From Simiduia sp. 21SJ11W-1 (GTDB taxonomy: Bacteria > Pseudomonadota > Gammaproteobacteria > Pseudomonadales > Cellvibrionaceae), in the NCBI RefSeq assembly GCF_024138675.1, contig NZ_CP090959.1, positions 2,573,501 through 2,637,500 of the forward strand: a stretch of DNA of 64,000 bases, written 5' to 3'. Below, piece by piece: positions 49,762 to 58,299 of this stretch. The translations under genes were made by a program, and so were the position numbers. The notes under the pieces were generated by a model. The model ran no database searches, had not been told where the DNA came from, and saw only the letters and a program-made list of their open reading frames with translations. How positions within the stretch are numbered: the first letter of the stretch is position 1; every line of letters starts with the position of its first letter.

Positions 49762-51016
49762 CCTGATCTCCGTGTAGCCGGGGCAGGCGGGCGCAGACTT
49801 CGAAACCACCCTGGCGCGCGGCGCCGGCAGAAAAATCGCCGCCCAACAATGAAACCCGCTCGCGCATACCCGCGAGGCCGTGACCGGGGTTGGCGGCCGG
49901 CAGCGGGCCCCGGCCGCTGTCGCGCACCGTCACGCCGACGGCCGTTGCGTCCCCGGTAATGTCTACCGCGACCTGCACACCCGGGCCGGCGTGCTTGATC
50001 ACGTTGGTGAGCGCCTCCTGCACCAGCCGATAAACCGTCAGATCGAGCCGCGCCGGCAAAACCGCAAGATCGCCACGGGTGTGCAGCGTCACCGCAGGTC
50101 CCACCGCATTAACCTGGGCGATCAGCGCCGGCAAATCCCGCACGCCCGGCTGGGGTGCGAGCGCAAGCCGCTGCCGCTCGGGCCGCAATACATTTAACAG
50201 CTGGCGCATCTCCGCCAGGGCCCGGCGGCCGGCCTGCTCCACCGCCGCCATGGCCTCGGTGGCCGCCTCGGGATCTGTGCGCGCAACGGTTCTGGCAGCG
50301 CCGGCCTGCACGGTCATGAGGCTGAGTTGGTGCGCCACCACGTCGTGCATTTCGCGCGCAATGCGCGAGCGCTCTGCCGCCACCGCGCGCTCCGCCTCGG
50401 CGTGTTGTTCGCGCTCCAGGTGGCGCGCCCGCTCTTCCAACAAACGCAGGTACTCGGCGCGAAAGCGCAGGCGTCGCCCCAGATACCAAACGCCCACCAC
50501 CATCACCACGGTCATGGTGCCGCCTGCGGTCAGCGGGTTGAGCAGCGCGCGATCGAGCAATACGAACATCACCGACGCCGCCACGCCCAACAGGCTGGCA
50601 TTTTTCTGCGCTTCATAGCGACCGAGGCTGTAGAGCGAAAACGCCATGGCCACCAGGCCCTTTACCGGCGTGGCGAAATACACCAGCACCGACGCCGCCA
50701 TCACCACCGCATGCACCTGCCACGGGTGACTGCGACGCCACAAGAGTGCGAGGCTCGACAGAAACGCCAATTGCGCCGCCGCCAACCCTGCAAAGCCATT
50801 GAGCGACAAGGTTTCACCGTCACCGACAGACCAGAGCGCTGCGGTCAAAAGCCCGGCCAACAGAGCAATGAGCACATCGGCGAGCTGCGGCCAGCGCACA
50901 AGCGGCCCGCGCAAGGGCTGCCACACAGCGCGCAAACCGGCTGCGGGCGGCGCACCGACCGGTACGGCATTAACGCCGGCACTGGCCGTGGAATGGGAGC
51001 GGGAAGAGTCCGTCAT
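49754..51016 (-). CDS. NarL-type (HisKA_3) sensor histidine kinase
   Basis: 420 aa, inner membrane. The N-terminal part has about five or six membrane segments (LADVLIALLAGLLTAALW, LAFLSSLALLWR, VMAASVLVYFATPVKGLVAMAFSLYSLGRY..). A coiled coil leads to HisKA_3 with the phosphoacceptor in AREMHDVVAHQLSLM. The C terminus is a HATPase (LVQEALTNVIKHAG, VRDSGRGP, GHGLAGMRERV). The signal is unknown. The operon kinase-regulator-membrane protein is divergent from the DUF2306 gene. Confidence 0.92.
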   Translation of the reverse strand: MTDSSRSHSTASAGVNAVPVGAPPAAGLRAVWQPLRGPLVRWPQLADVLIALLAGLLTAALWSVGDGETLSLNGFAGLAAAQLAFLSSLALLWRRSHPWQVHAVVMAASVLVYFATPVKGLVAMAFSLYSLGRYEAQKNASLLGVAASVMFVLLDRALLNPLTAGGTMTVVMVVGVWYLGRRLRFRAEYLRLLEERARHLEREQHAEAERAVAAERSRIAREMHDVVAHQLSLMTVQAGAARTVARTDPEAATEAMAAVEQAGRRALAEMRQLLNVLRPERQRLALAPQPGVRDLPALIAQVNAVGPAVTLHTRGDLAVLPARLDLTVYRLVQEALTNVIKHAGPGVQVAVDITGDATAVGVTVRDSGRGPLPAANPGHGLAGMRERVSLLGGDFSAGAARQGGFEVCARLPRLHGDQDA

Positions 51017-51189
51017 GCAGGCATGCTAAACCAGACACCGCACAGTGTCATGCCACCCGGGGTGGAGCATGCACCTTGCCATCTCCTCCTTTTGGCGGAG
51101 GCCCGTGTCCGGCCTCTGGCCGATGTGCGCAAACCACCGAGCGCGCACCATAGGCGGCACTGATGCCTACGCAAACCAGGAATAACCCA

Positions 51190-52017
51190 ATGACTGATAT
51201 CACCCTGCAAAGCCCCGCGCAGCCGCGCCTCCAGATCGACCGGTTGCTGCCCATGGCCGTTACCGGCTGGTTCTCTCTCGCCGCCCTCGGGCATTTTATT
51301 TTCTGTGCCTACATCCTGATGGTGTTCTTTCCGCCCGTTGCCGAGCATGGCATGGAAGGCCTGAAAGGCATGCACCTGCCCTCGGGCTTTAAAGAAGGCG
51401 ATTTCCTCGGCAACCTGGCCGCCATCAGCCACGTGCTGCTCGCGTTTATCATTATTGGCGGCGGGCCCGTGCAACTGATGCCCGCCGTGCGCCGCAATTT
51501 CCCGCGCTTTCACCGGACGCTGGGCCGCGCCTACCTGCTGGCGGCGGTGCTGTCGGCCCTCGCCGGTTTATACATGACCTGGACCCGCAGCCCCATTGGC
51601 GACGCGTTATCGAAAATCGGCATCAGCGGCGATGCCATTCTCATTCTGGTGTGTGCTTACATGACGGTGAAACACGCCATGGCGAGACGCCTTGCAGAAC
51701 ACCGACGCTGGGCTATGCGCCTGTTTCTGGTGGCCAGTGCAGTGTGGTTCTTCCGCGTGGGGCTGATGGGCTGGATCATGCTCACCGGCGGTGCCGGCAT
51801 CGATTTCGAAAGCTTTACCGGGCCCTTTCTCTACTTCCTGGGCTTTGCGCAATACCTGCTGCCACTGGCCATGCTCGAATGGTATTTCTACTGCCAGCGC
51901 GGCGTCCACGCCCGCGTGAAAACCGCGTTCGTTGCGACCTTGAGTGTGCTGACGGTGTATATGGCGGTGGGTATTGTGGTGGCCACCGCGGGTATGTGGT
52001 TGCCGCGCATGGTTTGA
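51190..52017 (+). CDS. DUF2306-type membrane protein
   Basis: 275 aa with about seven membrane segments and the DUF2306 layout: GNLAAISHVLLAFIIIGGGPVQLMPAVRRNFPRFHRTLGRAYL, then VKHAMARRLAEHRRWAMRLFLVASAVWFFRVGL with conserved His and Arg. Function unknown in the family. ATG 51190 with AGGA upstream was chosen over an earlier one at 51163. It is divergent from the two-component operon and may be its target. Confidence 0.8.
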   Translation: MTDITLQSPAQPRLQIDRLLPMAVTGWFSLAALGHFIFCAYILMVFFPPVAEHGMEGLKGMHLPSGFKEGDFLGNLAAISHVLLAFIIIGGGPVQLMPAVRRNFPRFHRTLGRAYLLAAVLSALAGLYMTWTRSPIGDALSKIGISGDAILILVCAYMTVKHAMARRLAEHRRWAMRLFLVASAVWFFRVGLMGWIMLTGGAGIDFESFTGPFLYFLGFAQYLLPLAMLEWYFYCQRGVHARVKTAFVATLSVLTVYMAVGIVVATAGMWLPRMV

Positions 52018-52126
52018 GCACCGCCCCCAGATTGAACTGGCTTTTGGGGGCGCTGGCCGCGCAAGCCCCGACACTATCGTGAACGGGATTGCGTGGGCTA
52101 CCACAAACTGGCCAGCAACCCTGCCA

Positions 52127-52372
52127 CGAGCCAGATAACGGCCAACTACACCCTGCGTGAATTACTGAAAGAAAACCCCGTGAGCTCGACCTATTTGGTG
52201 AACGACCCAAACAAAAGCGCCTGCTGCTCATTAAAAAACAACCCGCCAACCAACAAGATCGCGGCCCGCAGTGCCGCCAAGCTCACCCAAATCAAACACC
52301 CGCACAGCAAGCCAGGTGGTTGACCCACTAAGCCTTGGCGCGGATCAACAAGCTACAGTGATCTCTGGCTAA
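52127..52372 (+). pseudogene. Decayed duplicate of the kinase gene 3' part
   Basis: 52127-52305 matches 47807-47985 of the kinase gene (ANYTLxxxLKENPVSSTYLVNDPNK region) and 52306-52366 matches about 48455-48515 (QVVDxLSLGADQQATVIS). An internal deletion of roughly 470 bp separates the parts, and small indels break the frame (for example AAAGGGCGC has become AAAAGCGC). With the kinase it brackets 48.5-52.1 kb. Confidence 0.85.
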
Positions 52373-52671
52373 CCTACCGGGGATTCAGGCCTAATTATAG
52401 AAGCTGGGCACTCTGCCACCGCACAGTTAAGAATGCAGGCAATAGGCAAGCACAAACAATTGGCATGAACAACTGGCATGAACAAAGAACCTATGTTGCG
52501 CAGGGCGTTGCGCAGAAATATAAAATAATAAAGAGCTGAAATCGTTGGCCTAAACCCACAAGGCGCGGGGCAAATTACCCGCACCTTTTGCCTATTGTGC
52601 TGCACGCCCAACAACCACGGGAAAAGGCCTTACAAACCTAATCTAACTCAGCTTCCTGGCCGGATTGCTCA
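52373..52671. other. Spacer between the kinase remnant and the cassette array
   Basis: About 300 bp without a recognisable gene, RNA or repeat. It separates the pseudogene from the last attC site. Confidence 0.5.
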
Positions 52672-52788
52672 GTTAACGCCGCGCTCAGCCGCAGCTTACT
52701 TTGGGCGCATTTTGCGCGAAAATGGGAGCGACAGCGACCGCGCAAAAGGTGCACAAAGTAAACTGTCGGCTGCAGTGCCTTGTTACGT
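52672..52788 (-). repeat. attC site 1 (distal end of the array)
   Basis: 117 bp between TAACGCC (52674) and GTTACGT (52782-52788), with a long imperfect palindrome (GCATTTTGCGCGAAAATG in the middle). The stop codon of the adjacent cassette gene lies within its R'' core. Confidence 0.8.
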
Positions 52789-53217
52789 GCTTGACTCAAC
52801 TACAGAGCTCGCTACTTCCAAGGCCTCGGAAAAACCATCTGTACAAGAGCTAAAGGAATACAGAGTGAGTATGGGGCCACCTACCCAGAATCTTCGGATA
52901 TACCAAATTCCAGTTTCACCATTAGCGCCCTCATAAGCACCAACTCTGCACACCCAATAGATACTATTGAATTTTCCAGACGAATGAAATTTCGTTGTAT
53001 CGGGGTCATCAATAAAGCCATTTTTGAATGAAGCGATAAAATCTTCACCACTCTCATACGGCCAGCTATCTTTGGAGATTAACTCTCCTATTTTTACATT
53101 ATCTTTGTAAATCACACTACCCTGCACGACCCAACTTTCAGGTAACGTGACCGAAATTTCATCGGCAGCGCTTGCTGAAACAAAAAATATCAAAACATAT
53201 GCGAGTATCGATTTCAT
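52783..53217 (-). CDS. Cassette gene: exported protein of unknown function
   Basis: 144 aa from the ATG at 53217: MKSILAYVLIFFVSASAADE is a signal peptide. The mature part (VQGSVIYKDNVKIGELISKD, TKFHSSGKFNSIYWVCRVGAYEG, a second Cys near the end) is compact and not recognised. It is the last cassette of the array, and its TAA stop is part of the attC core. Confidence 0.7.
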   Translation of the reverse strand: MKSILAYVLIFFVSASAADEISVTLPESWVVQGSVIYKDNVKIGELISKDSWPYESGEDFIASFKNGFIDDPDTTKFHSSGKFNSIYWVCRVGAYEGANGETGIWYIRRFWVGGPILTLYSFSSCTDGFSEALEVASSVVESST

Positions 53218-53227
53218 GGTAATGACA

Positions 53228-53274
53228 CGTAACGCCGCGGTCACCGGCTTGTCCGGTGCAACGCCTTGTTAGGC
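53228..53274 (-). repeat. attC site 2
   Basis: A short 47-bp site: TAACGCC at 53230 and GTTAGGC at 53268-53274 around CACCGGCTTGTCCGGTG. The trmH-like gene runs into it. Confidence 0.85.
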
Positions 53275-53858
53275 CCTCGATTTGCTCTCTTATATTTTTC
53301 TTGATACATGCGTCGTTGCTTTGTAATTTCGTACAGCACTATTCCAGTTGTTGTACCTAGATTTAGACTTTCAATCATTCCAAACATAGGTATGGATACA
53401 CAAAACGCACTTCTTTCAACAGCAAGGTCGCTAATGCCTCTCGACTCATTACCAAACCATACGGCTAGTTTTGGGTGAGTATAATCAGCTTCATGTAATA
53501 CAAAATTTTCCTTACCTTTAATATGAGGAGAAGTTACGACAGACGTGTATCTATTTTTCTCTAAGTGCTCCAAGCATAGCTCTGTACTGTCGAATCTTTT
53601 AACAAAACTCCATTTGATTGCAGACACGGAGGTCTTAGATAGAGATTTTCTATCTCTCATATCCTCCCAATCATCGGGCAGCGCATTCCTTGGATCTACG
53701 ATGTAGGTTTTTTCTACCCCAAGAGCGTTAACGTTCCGGATGACAGTGCCAATATTCTTTATATCCATAGGATATTCGAGAACTGCAATTAGATTCTTGC
53801 AGCGATAAGGTTTAATCTCATCGGCCCTTTTTCGAATATCCGTTCTCTGATCGTTCAT
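53241..53858 (-). CDS. Cassette gene: TrmH/SpoU-family RNA methyltransferase
   Basis: A 205-aa SAM-dependent 2'-O-methyltransferase of the SPOUT (alpha/beta knot) class. Motifs: NIGTVIRNVNALGV (motif 1), LAVWFGNESRGIS (motif 2), VSIPMFGMIESLNLGTTTGIVLYEI (motif 3). The start MNDQRTDIRKRADEIKPY has no separate RNA-binding domain. The C terminus RGPNKALHRTSR is translated from the attC itself, a tail seen in many cassette proteins, so the stop lies within the site. Target RNA unknown. Confidence 0.88.
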   Translation of the reverse strand: MNDQRTDIRKRADEIKPYRCKNLIAVLEYPMDIKNIGTVIRNVNALGVEKTYIVDPRNALPDDWEDMRDRKSLSKTSVSAIKWSFVKRFDSTELCLEHLEKNRYTSVVTSPHIKGKENFVLHEADYTHPKLAVWFGNESRGISDLAVERSAFCVSIPMFGMIESLNLGTTTGIVLYEITKQRRMYQEKYKRANRGPNKALHRTSR

Positions 53859-53879
53859 AGCATAATATTTCTATATTGG

Positions 53880-53968
53880 CCTAACGCCCGGTTTAGGGGC
53901 GGCCGCAGCGCTAGCGTAGGCCGTCCCAGCCGCGTTTTTTGCGGCGACCCTAGAACCGCTTGTTATGC
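53880..53968 (-). repeat. attC site 3 (89-bp family)
   Basis: TAACGCC at 53882 and GTTATGC at 53962-53968. One of eight nearly identical 89-91-bp sites in the array (CGGTTTAGGGGCGGCC... / ...CCCTAGAACCG). Confidence 0.9.
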
Positions 53969-54272
53969 GCGACCTAGTTACGCACTGCCCTTTGTTAATA
54001 TTGACTTACCTGTGGCCCACTACTTTTGAGCTAACATTGCCACCACCTAGCAGAGCAAGACAAGCCCTTAGTAAACCTGAGAATGTACCACTGAATTTTC
54101 TAAGGCGCTCTTTGACGCCAACCCTTTCTTGACTACGAGGTTACCAGCGATGGGCGCTACTCACCAATCTTTGTTCCATCTGTACTTCTTGGATCCTCCC
54201 CACTTCGATGCCTTGTTGATCATGACTACGAAGTAAGTTGTGTGCCATCATTCTCAGGATTTCGCTTTTCCG
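53969..54272 (-). repeat. Repeated 304-bp cassette body, copy 1
   Basis: Body of a cassette that recurs eight times. It carries a 44-codon frame on the minus strand (54275-54141, beginning MRKSEILRMMAHNLL) whose ATG is in the GTTATGC core of the adjoining attC. No ribosome-binding site. The rest is AT-rich and non-coding. Confidence 0.85.
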
Positions 54273-54361
54273 CATAACGCCCGGTTTAGGGGCGGCCGGA
54301 GCGTCAGCGTAGGCCGTCCCAGCCGCGTTTTTTGCGGCGACCCTAGAACCGCTTGTTATGC
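54273..54361 (-). repeat. attC site 4 (89-bp family)
   Basis: TAACGCC at 54275, GTTATGC at 54355-54361; same 89-bp family as site 3. Confidence 0.9.
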
Positions 54362-54664
54362 GCGACCTAGTTACGCACCGCCCTTTTTTTATTTAGCCCA
54401 ACTTACAGGCCAATAATTCTTAAATTAACACTGCCATTGCCTGGCAGCGCAAGAAAAGCCCCTAACAAAGGTGGCCTTACAACAATATCTTTTAAAAAGA
54501 GTTCTCTTTGACGCCGAACTTATCTTGGCTACGAAGTTACCAGCGATGAACTCCCTTAACCAATTCTTTATCCGCACTTCTTGGAGCCACCCCACTTCGA
54601 CGCCTTTTTGTTCATGACTACGAAGGAATTTGTGCGCCACCACTCTTAGGATTTCGCTTTTCCG
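54362..54664 (-). repeat. Repeated 304-bp cassette body, copy 2
   Basis: Same unit as copy 1. A one-base shift joins the 44-codon frame to a following frame, giving an 80-codon frame (54667-54425) beginning MRKSEILRVVAHKFL. This copy may show either an ancestral longer gene or a chance fusion. Confidence 0.85.
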
Positions 54665-54738
54665 CATAACGCCCCGAGCAGCCGGCCAGAACCGTAGCGA
54701 AGCGAAGGTTATGGATCGGCTGGCTTGGCTTGTTATAT
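54665..54738 (-). repeat. attC site 5
   Basis: 74 bp, TAACGCC at 54667 and GTTATA at 54732, around GCCGGCC.. and ..GGCTGGC. A different attC family from its neighbours. Confidence 0.85.
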
Positions 54739-55095
54739 TTAGTTTTTACACCTGTAGGCCTTGCCGATACCAGTAGTATTTGTTGTTCCCATAGATCCAT
54801 ATGCGCTGCTGTTTTTTAGATCTTGAACATGTACAACATTTGCACCAAGCCTGTAGGCTTCATTACGAAGTTCATTCCTAGCTCCAACAACAAGGTTTTC
54901 ATTTGATGTAACGTCCCCTGTAAACCAATTGCCTTGTGAGCCAACCACCTCACCAAGAAACTCACACTTTGATCTATCAGGAGCCTCATTTACCAGCTCG
55001 ACCCTATCCGCACCCGGAATAGTTTTGCTAGCGGAACAACCGCATAGAATCAAAGCGAATATAGAAACTGCTGGTGTAAGTGTAACTAACTTCAT
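54739..55095 (-). CDS. Cassette gene: DUF4156-like lipoprotein
   Basis: 118 aa from the ATG at 55095 (GGAG upstream). Lipoprotein signal KLVTLTPAVSIFALILCGC. The mature part, DRSKCEFLGEVVGSQGNWFTGD..ARNELRNEAYRLGANVVHVQ, is the DUF4156/RcsF-like small-lipoprotein pattern. Function unknown; likely outer-membrane periplasmic face. Confidence 0.8.
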   Translation of the reverse strand: MKLVTLTPAVSIFALILCGCSASKTIPGADRVELVNEAPDRSKCEFLGEVVGSQGNWFTGDVTSNENLVVGARNELRNEAYRLGANVVHVQDLKNSSAYGSMGTTNTTGIGKAYRCKN

Positions 55096-55121
55096 TTTTT
55101 TCTCCGATTTTTGGTTTGAAA

Positions 55122-55195
55122 TATAACGCCGGTGGCAAGGGCGAGCGAAAGCGAGTCCCGCGGCGATAGCCGCGAATTGGCCACCCTTGTTATGC
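55122..55195 (-). repeat. attC site 6
   Basis: 74 bp, TAACGCC at 55124 and GTTATGC at 55189-55195, with GGTGGCAAGGGCGAGCG / CCACCCTT as part of the palindrome. Confidence 0.85.
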
Positions 55196-55196
55196 A

Positions 55197-55541
55197 TTAA
55201 CAAGACTCCGCCCTATATATTTTTTGATCATTTAAATTCACACCAAATGAACAGCTATACTTATTTTCTGGTGTGACGCTGCACTCTAAATTACCCTGAT
55301 ACTTAGTGAGCGTACCATCATCCCAGCACTCATTATGTGTTGATTCTGTTGTGATTTTTTTATACAGCCTTTCTGCAGCTTCACCGTCTAAGAAAATGTT
55401 GAACCCATCTACGCTGGGATTATCATTTTTATCAATAGGATCACCCCAAATGTAATATTGGCCTTCCATTTTGCTCGGATACTCCCCCGCAGAGAAAGTG
55501 AGCATCGGAAACAATAGCAGGATTATAAATAGTCTCTTCAT
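55197..55541 (-). CDS. Cassette gene: small exported protein
   Basis: 114 aa with signal peptide KRLFIILLLFPMLTFSAG. The mature part has four Cys (NECWDD, LECSVTP, YSCSFG, and a C-terminal AESC), suggesting two disulfides. Family not recognised. Confidence 0.7.
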   Translation of the reverse strand: MKRLFIILLLFPMLTFSAGEYPSKMEGQYYIWGDPIDKNDNPSVDGFNIFLDGEAAERLYKKITTESTHNECWDDGTLTKYQGNLECSVTPENKYSCSFGVNLNDQKIYRAESC

Positions 55542-55545
55542 ATTG

Positions 55546-55655
55546 CATAACGCTGAGTGCAGCGGCAGTTTGTGGAGTGGTGTTTTGTGCTAGTGTAGCG
55601 ACCTGCACAAAAGAAGCCACGGAACAAACTGTCCGACTGGCACGATTTGTTATGA
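55546..55655 (-). repeat. attC site 7
   Basis: 110 bp, TAACGC at 55548 and GTTATGA at 55649-55655, with AGCGGCAGTTTGTGGAG.. paired to ..GAACAAACTGTCCG. Confidence 0.8.
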
Positions 55656-55658
55656 GTG

Positions 55659-56117
55659 TTAAACGACAACATTACAGGCCTCGCATTTACCCGTGCCGAA
55701 TTTAACATTGGGGTCTAGTTTCGTAGCGCAGTTGGGGCAATGGATTAATTCACCATCATCCGTGTCGGAGAACCACCAATAATACGACGGGTAATAGACA
55801 GACAGTCTTTTTGCAACAGACATACCTTCGACATTCACCTGACTATTTTTATTTATGAGCTTTTCTTTTGCATACTCTTCATATTCTCCGGAATTTAACC
55901 ATAAGTTGTATAGTGACTGGAATATTCCATACCAACTCGCAATGTCATCAACTAATTTTAAATCTAATTTTAAAATTTCCGGATCTATTTCATTTTTGCA
56001 GCTAAAACAGTGAATTGGGTTATCTGTCAATATATCCACAAGTACAATAGATGTGATTTCTTTGCAATCACATTTCTCTATCTCTGTCCAAGGTCTAAGT
56101 TTATCGTAGCTGCTCAT
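55659..56117 (-). CDS. Cassette gene: double zinc-ribbon protein
   Basis: 152 aa, cytoplasmic. KCDCKE..HCFSCKNE near the N terminus and HCPNCATKLDP..GKCEACNVVV at the end are two putative zinc ribbons around an alpha-helical centre rich in Tyr and Trp (LVDDIASWYGIFQSLYNLWL). Family not recognised; nucleic-acid or protein binding is a guess. Confidence 0.72.
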   Translation of the reverse strand: MSSYDKLRPWTEIEKCDCKEITSIVLVDILTDNPIHCFSCKNEIDPEILKLDLKLVDDIASWYGIFQSLYNLWLNSGEYEEYAKEKLINKNSQVNVEGMSVAKRLSVYYPSYYWWFSDTDDGELIHCPNCATKLDPNVKFGTGKCEACNVVV

Positions 56118-56124
56118 ATGAACT

Positions 56125-56243
56125 CATAACGCCCAGCGCAGGCGCAGCCAGCGCGGAGCGCATTTTGTGTTAATGTTTGAGCGCCAGCGAGTAACACAAA
56201 AGGTGCGTAGCGTTGGCTGTCGCTCTGCCGCTGTTTGTTATGT
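56125..56243 (-). repeat. attC site 8
   Basis: 119 bp, TAACGCC at 56127 and GTTATGT at 56237-56243, with AGCGCAGGCGCAGCCAGCG.. / ..CGTTGGCTGTCGCTCTG as palindrome arms. Confidence 0.8.
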
Positions 56244-56244
56244 T

Positions 56245-56697
56245 TTACCGGTTCAGGGCTGCCAGTGGCACACTGATGTCCACTGCCCTGGAGTCACTTA
56301 AAAATTTTCTATTCGTAGTAATCACCCAGCCGTTTTGGTGTTTGTTTGATACACCATATTCTCTTGCAACTTCCACCGGAAACTCCAATGCCTTTTTAAT
56401 TGCTCCATTCTCGGTGAATAAGACAACAACCAAAAAGTCAAAATCCCAAGAGCGAATAACGTTGAGTTGTGTAGTAAGTGTTTTCTTAATCTTTCTAGAC
56501 TTTACTTGGTAAAGAACACCATTCTCGCTCTGTATATCTGCGCTACTACCAGAAATTTCTAGGAGCCGCCCACCATAGTGTTTATGAGCAAGGAATTCAG
56601 CGTACTCACCTACGATGTTACTTGTACGACCGAGAGCATCCGCTAGCTTGTTGGAGTATTCATTAAATTTTTTCCACAAATGGATAACATCATCCAC
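56245..56697 (-). CDS. Cassette gene: PD-(D/E)XK nuclease-like protein
   Basis: 150 aa. VGEYAEFLAHKHYGGRLLE, then SSADIQSENGVLYQVKSRK gives the E..D..(Q)xK layout of PD-(D/E)XK folds such as Holliday-junction-resolvase or restriction-type proteins, with Gln replacing the usual Glu. WDFDFLVVVLFTENG is the following core strand. A defensive or DNA-processing role is possible but unproven. Confidence 0.65.
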   Translation of the reverse strand: MDDVIHLWKKFNEYSNKLADALGRTSNIVGEYAEFLAHKHYGGRLLEISGSSADIQSENGVLYQVKSRKIKKTLTTQLNVIRSWDFDFLVVVLFTENGAIKKALEFPVEVAREYGVSNKHQNGWVITTNRKFLSDSRAVDISVPLAALNR

Positions 56698-56713
56698 TAC
56701 GCCATCTCCGAAA

Positions 56714-56802
56714 CATAACGCCCGGTTTAGGGGCGGCCGCAGCGCCAGCGTAGGCCGTCCCAGCCGCGTATTTTGCGGCGACCCTAGAACCGCTTGTTAT
56801 GC
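56714..56802 (-). repeat. attC site 9 (89-bp family)
   Basis: TAACGCC at 56716, GTTATGC at 56796-56802; same family as site 3. Confidence 0.9.
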
Positions 56803-57106
56803 GCGACCTAGTTACGCACCGCCCTTTGTTAATATTGACTTACCTTTGACCCACTACTTATGAGCTAACATTACCACTACCTAGCAGAGCAAGAAAATAC
56901 ACCTAGAAAATGTGAGCATACAACGCTATTTTCTTAGGCTGATCTTTGGTGCCTACATTTTCTTGACTACGAAGTTACCTACAACGGGCCAGCCTAATCA
57001 ATTCTATTTTCAGCCTTACTTCTTCGAGCCACTTCACTTTGACTCCGCGCTGATCATGACTACGAAGTAATTTGTGCACCATCATATTCAGGATTTCGCT
57101 TTTCCG
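56803..57106 (-). repeat. Repeated 304-bp cassette body, copy 3
   Basis: Carries the 44-codon frame 57109-56975 (MRKSEILNMMVHKLL...). It differs from copy 8 at only a few positions over 304 bp, so one derives recently from the other. Confidence 0.85.
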
Positions 57107-57195
57107 CATAACGCCCGGTTTAGGGGCGGCTGCAGCGCCAGCGTAGGCCGTCCCAGCCGCGTTTTTTGCGGCGATCCTAGAACCGCTTGTTATGC
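57107..57195 (-). repeat. attC site 10 (89-bp family)
   Basis: TAACGCC at 57109, GTTATGC at 57189-57195; same family as site 3. Confidence 0.9.
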
Positions 57196-57499
57196 GCGAC
57201 CTAGTTACGCACCGCCCTTTGTTAATATTAATTTACATTTGGCCCACTATTTTTGTACCAACATTGCCACTACCTAGCAGAGCAAGAAAATACACTTAGA
57301 AAATGTGAGCATACAACAATATTTTCTTAGGCTGATCTTTGGTACCAAGACATTCTTGACTACGAAGTTACCAACAATGGGCTAGCCCAATCAATTCTAT
57401 TTGCATCCTTACTACTTTGAGCCACTTCACTTTGACACCGCGCTGATCATGACTACGAAGTGATTTGTGCGCCATCATTCTCAGGATTTTGCTTTTCCG
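57196..57499 (-). repeat. Repeated 304-bp cassette body, copy 4
   Basis: Carries the 44-codon frame 57502-57368 (MRKSKILRMMAHKSL...). Its sequence outside the frame is close to copies 3, 5 and 8. Confidence 0.85.
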
Positions 57500-57588
57500 C
57501 ATAACGCCCGGTTTAGGGGCGGCCGGAGCGTCAGCGTAGGCCGTCCCAGCCGCGTTTTTTGCGGCGACCCTAGAACCGCTTGTTATGC
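57500..57588 (-). repeat. attC site 11 (89-bp family)
   Basis: TAACGCC at 57502, GTTATGC at 57582-57588; same family as site 3. Confidence 0.9.
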
Positions 57589-57892
57589 TCGACCTAGCTA
57601 CGCACCGCCCTTTGTTAATATTAATTTACTTTTGGCCCACTATTTTTATACCAACATTGCCACTACCTAGCAGAGCAAGAAAATACACTTAGAAAATGTG
57701 AGCATACAACACTATTTTCTTAGGCTGATCTTTGGTACCAAGATTTTCTTGACTACGAAGTTACCAACAATGGGCTAGCATAATCAATTCTATTTGCATT
57801 CTTACTACTTTGAGCCACTTCACTTTGACACCGCGCTGATCATGACTACGAAGTAATTTGTTCGCCATCATTCTCAGTGTTTCGCTTTTCCG
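57589..57892 (-). repeat. Repeated 304-bp cassette body, copy 5
   Basis: Carries the 44-codon frame 57895-57761 (MRKSETLRMMANKLL...). In this copy the frame begins in a different, 56-bp attC. Confidence 0.85.
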
Positions 57893-57948
57893 CATAACGC
57901 CCGCAACAGCCGGGAGCGTAGCGAGTCGGATGCTTGCGTTTGTTATGC
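57893..57948 (-). repeat. attC site 12 (56-bp family)
   Basis: TAACGCC at 57895 and GTTATGC at 57942-57948. Almost identical to site 13 (CGCAACAGCCGGGAGCG core). Confidence 0.88.
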
Positions 57949-57953
57949 ATTTA

Positions 57954-58205
57954 CTAAAATTCACACTGCCTTAAATCATAATTGTATCTACCGCCTTGAT
58001 CCAAACATCGATCAATAGGCAACTCAAAAACTGCGATATAAATCAAAAACAATCCATTAATAATTGCAATTAAACCGCAAGCAAATGCGGGCCACCCACG
58101 AATGTAACTTGTAGGTTTACTAAAGGGATACATTGACCGTGCTATTTTACGCTTGTAGCACCACCAAATGCCCACACCAATCATAATAAGAGCAAGAAAA
58201 ATCAC
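57954..58205 (-). CDS. Cassette gene: small membrane protein
   Basis: 83 aa with two membrane segments (MIFLALIMIGVGIWWCY and GWPAFACGLIAIINGLFLIYIAVF) and a short Cys-containing tail (DRCLDQGGRYNYDLRQCEF). Family not recognised. Confidence 0.7.
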   Translation of the reverse strand: MIFLALIMIGVGIWWCYKRKIARSMYPFSKPTSYIRGWPAFACGLIAIINGLFLIYIAVFELPIDRCLDQGGRYNYDLRQCEF

Positions 58206-58238
58206 TAAAACTACTTCTTAGGTTTTTAAGTATTGATG

Positions 58239-58294
58239 CATAACGCCCGCAACAGCCGGGAGCGTAGCGAGTCGGATGGTTGCGATTGTTATAG
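58239..58294 (-). repeat. attC site 13 (56-bp family)
   Basis: TAACGCC at 58241 and GTTATAG at 58288-58294. Almost identical to site 12. Confidence 0.88.
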
Positions 58295-58299
58295 GGCAT

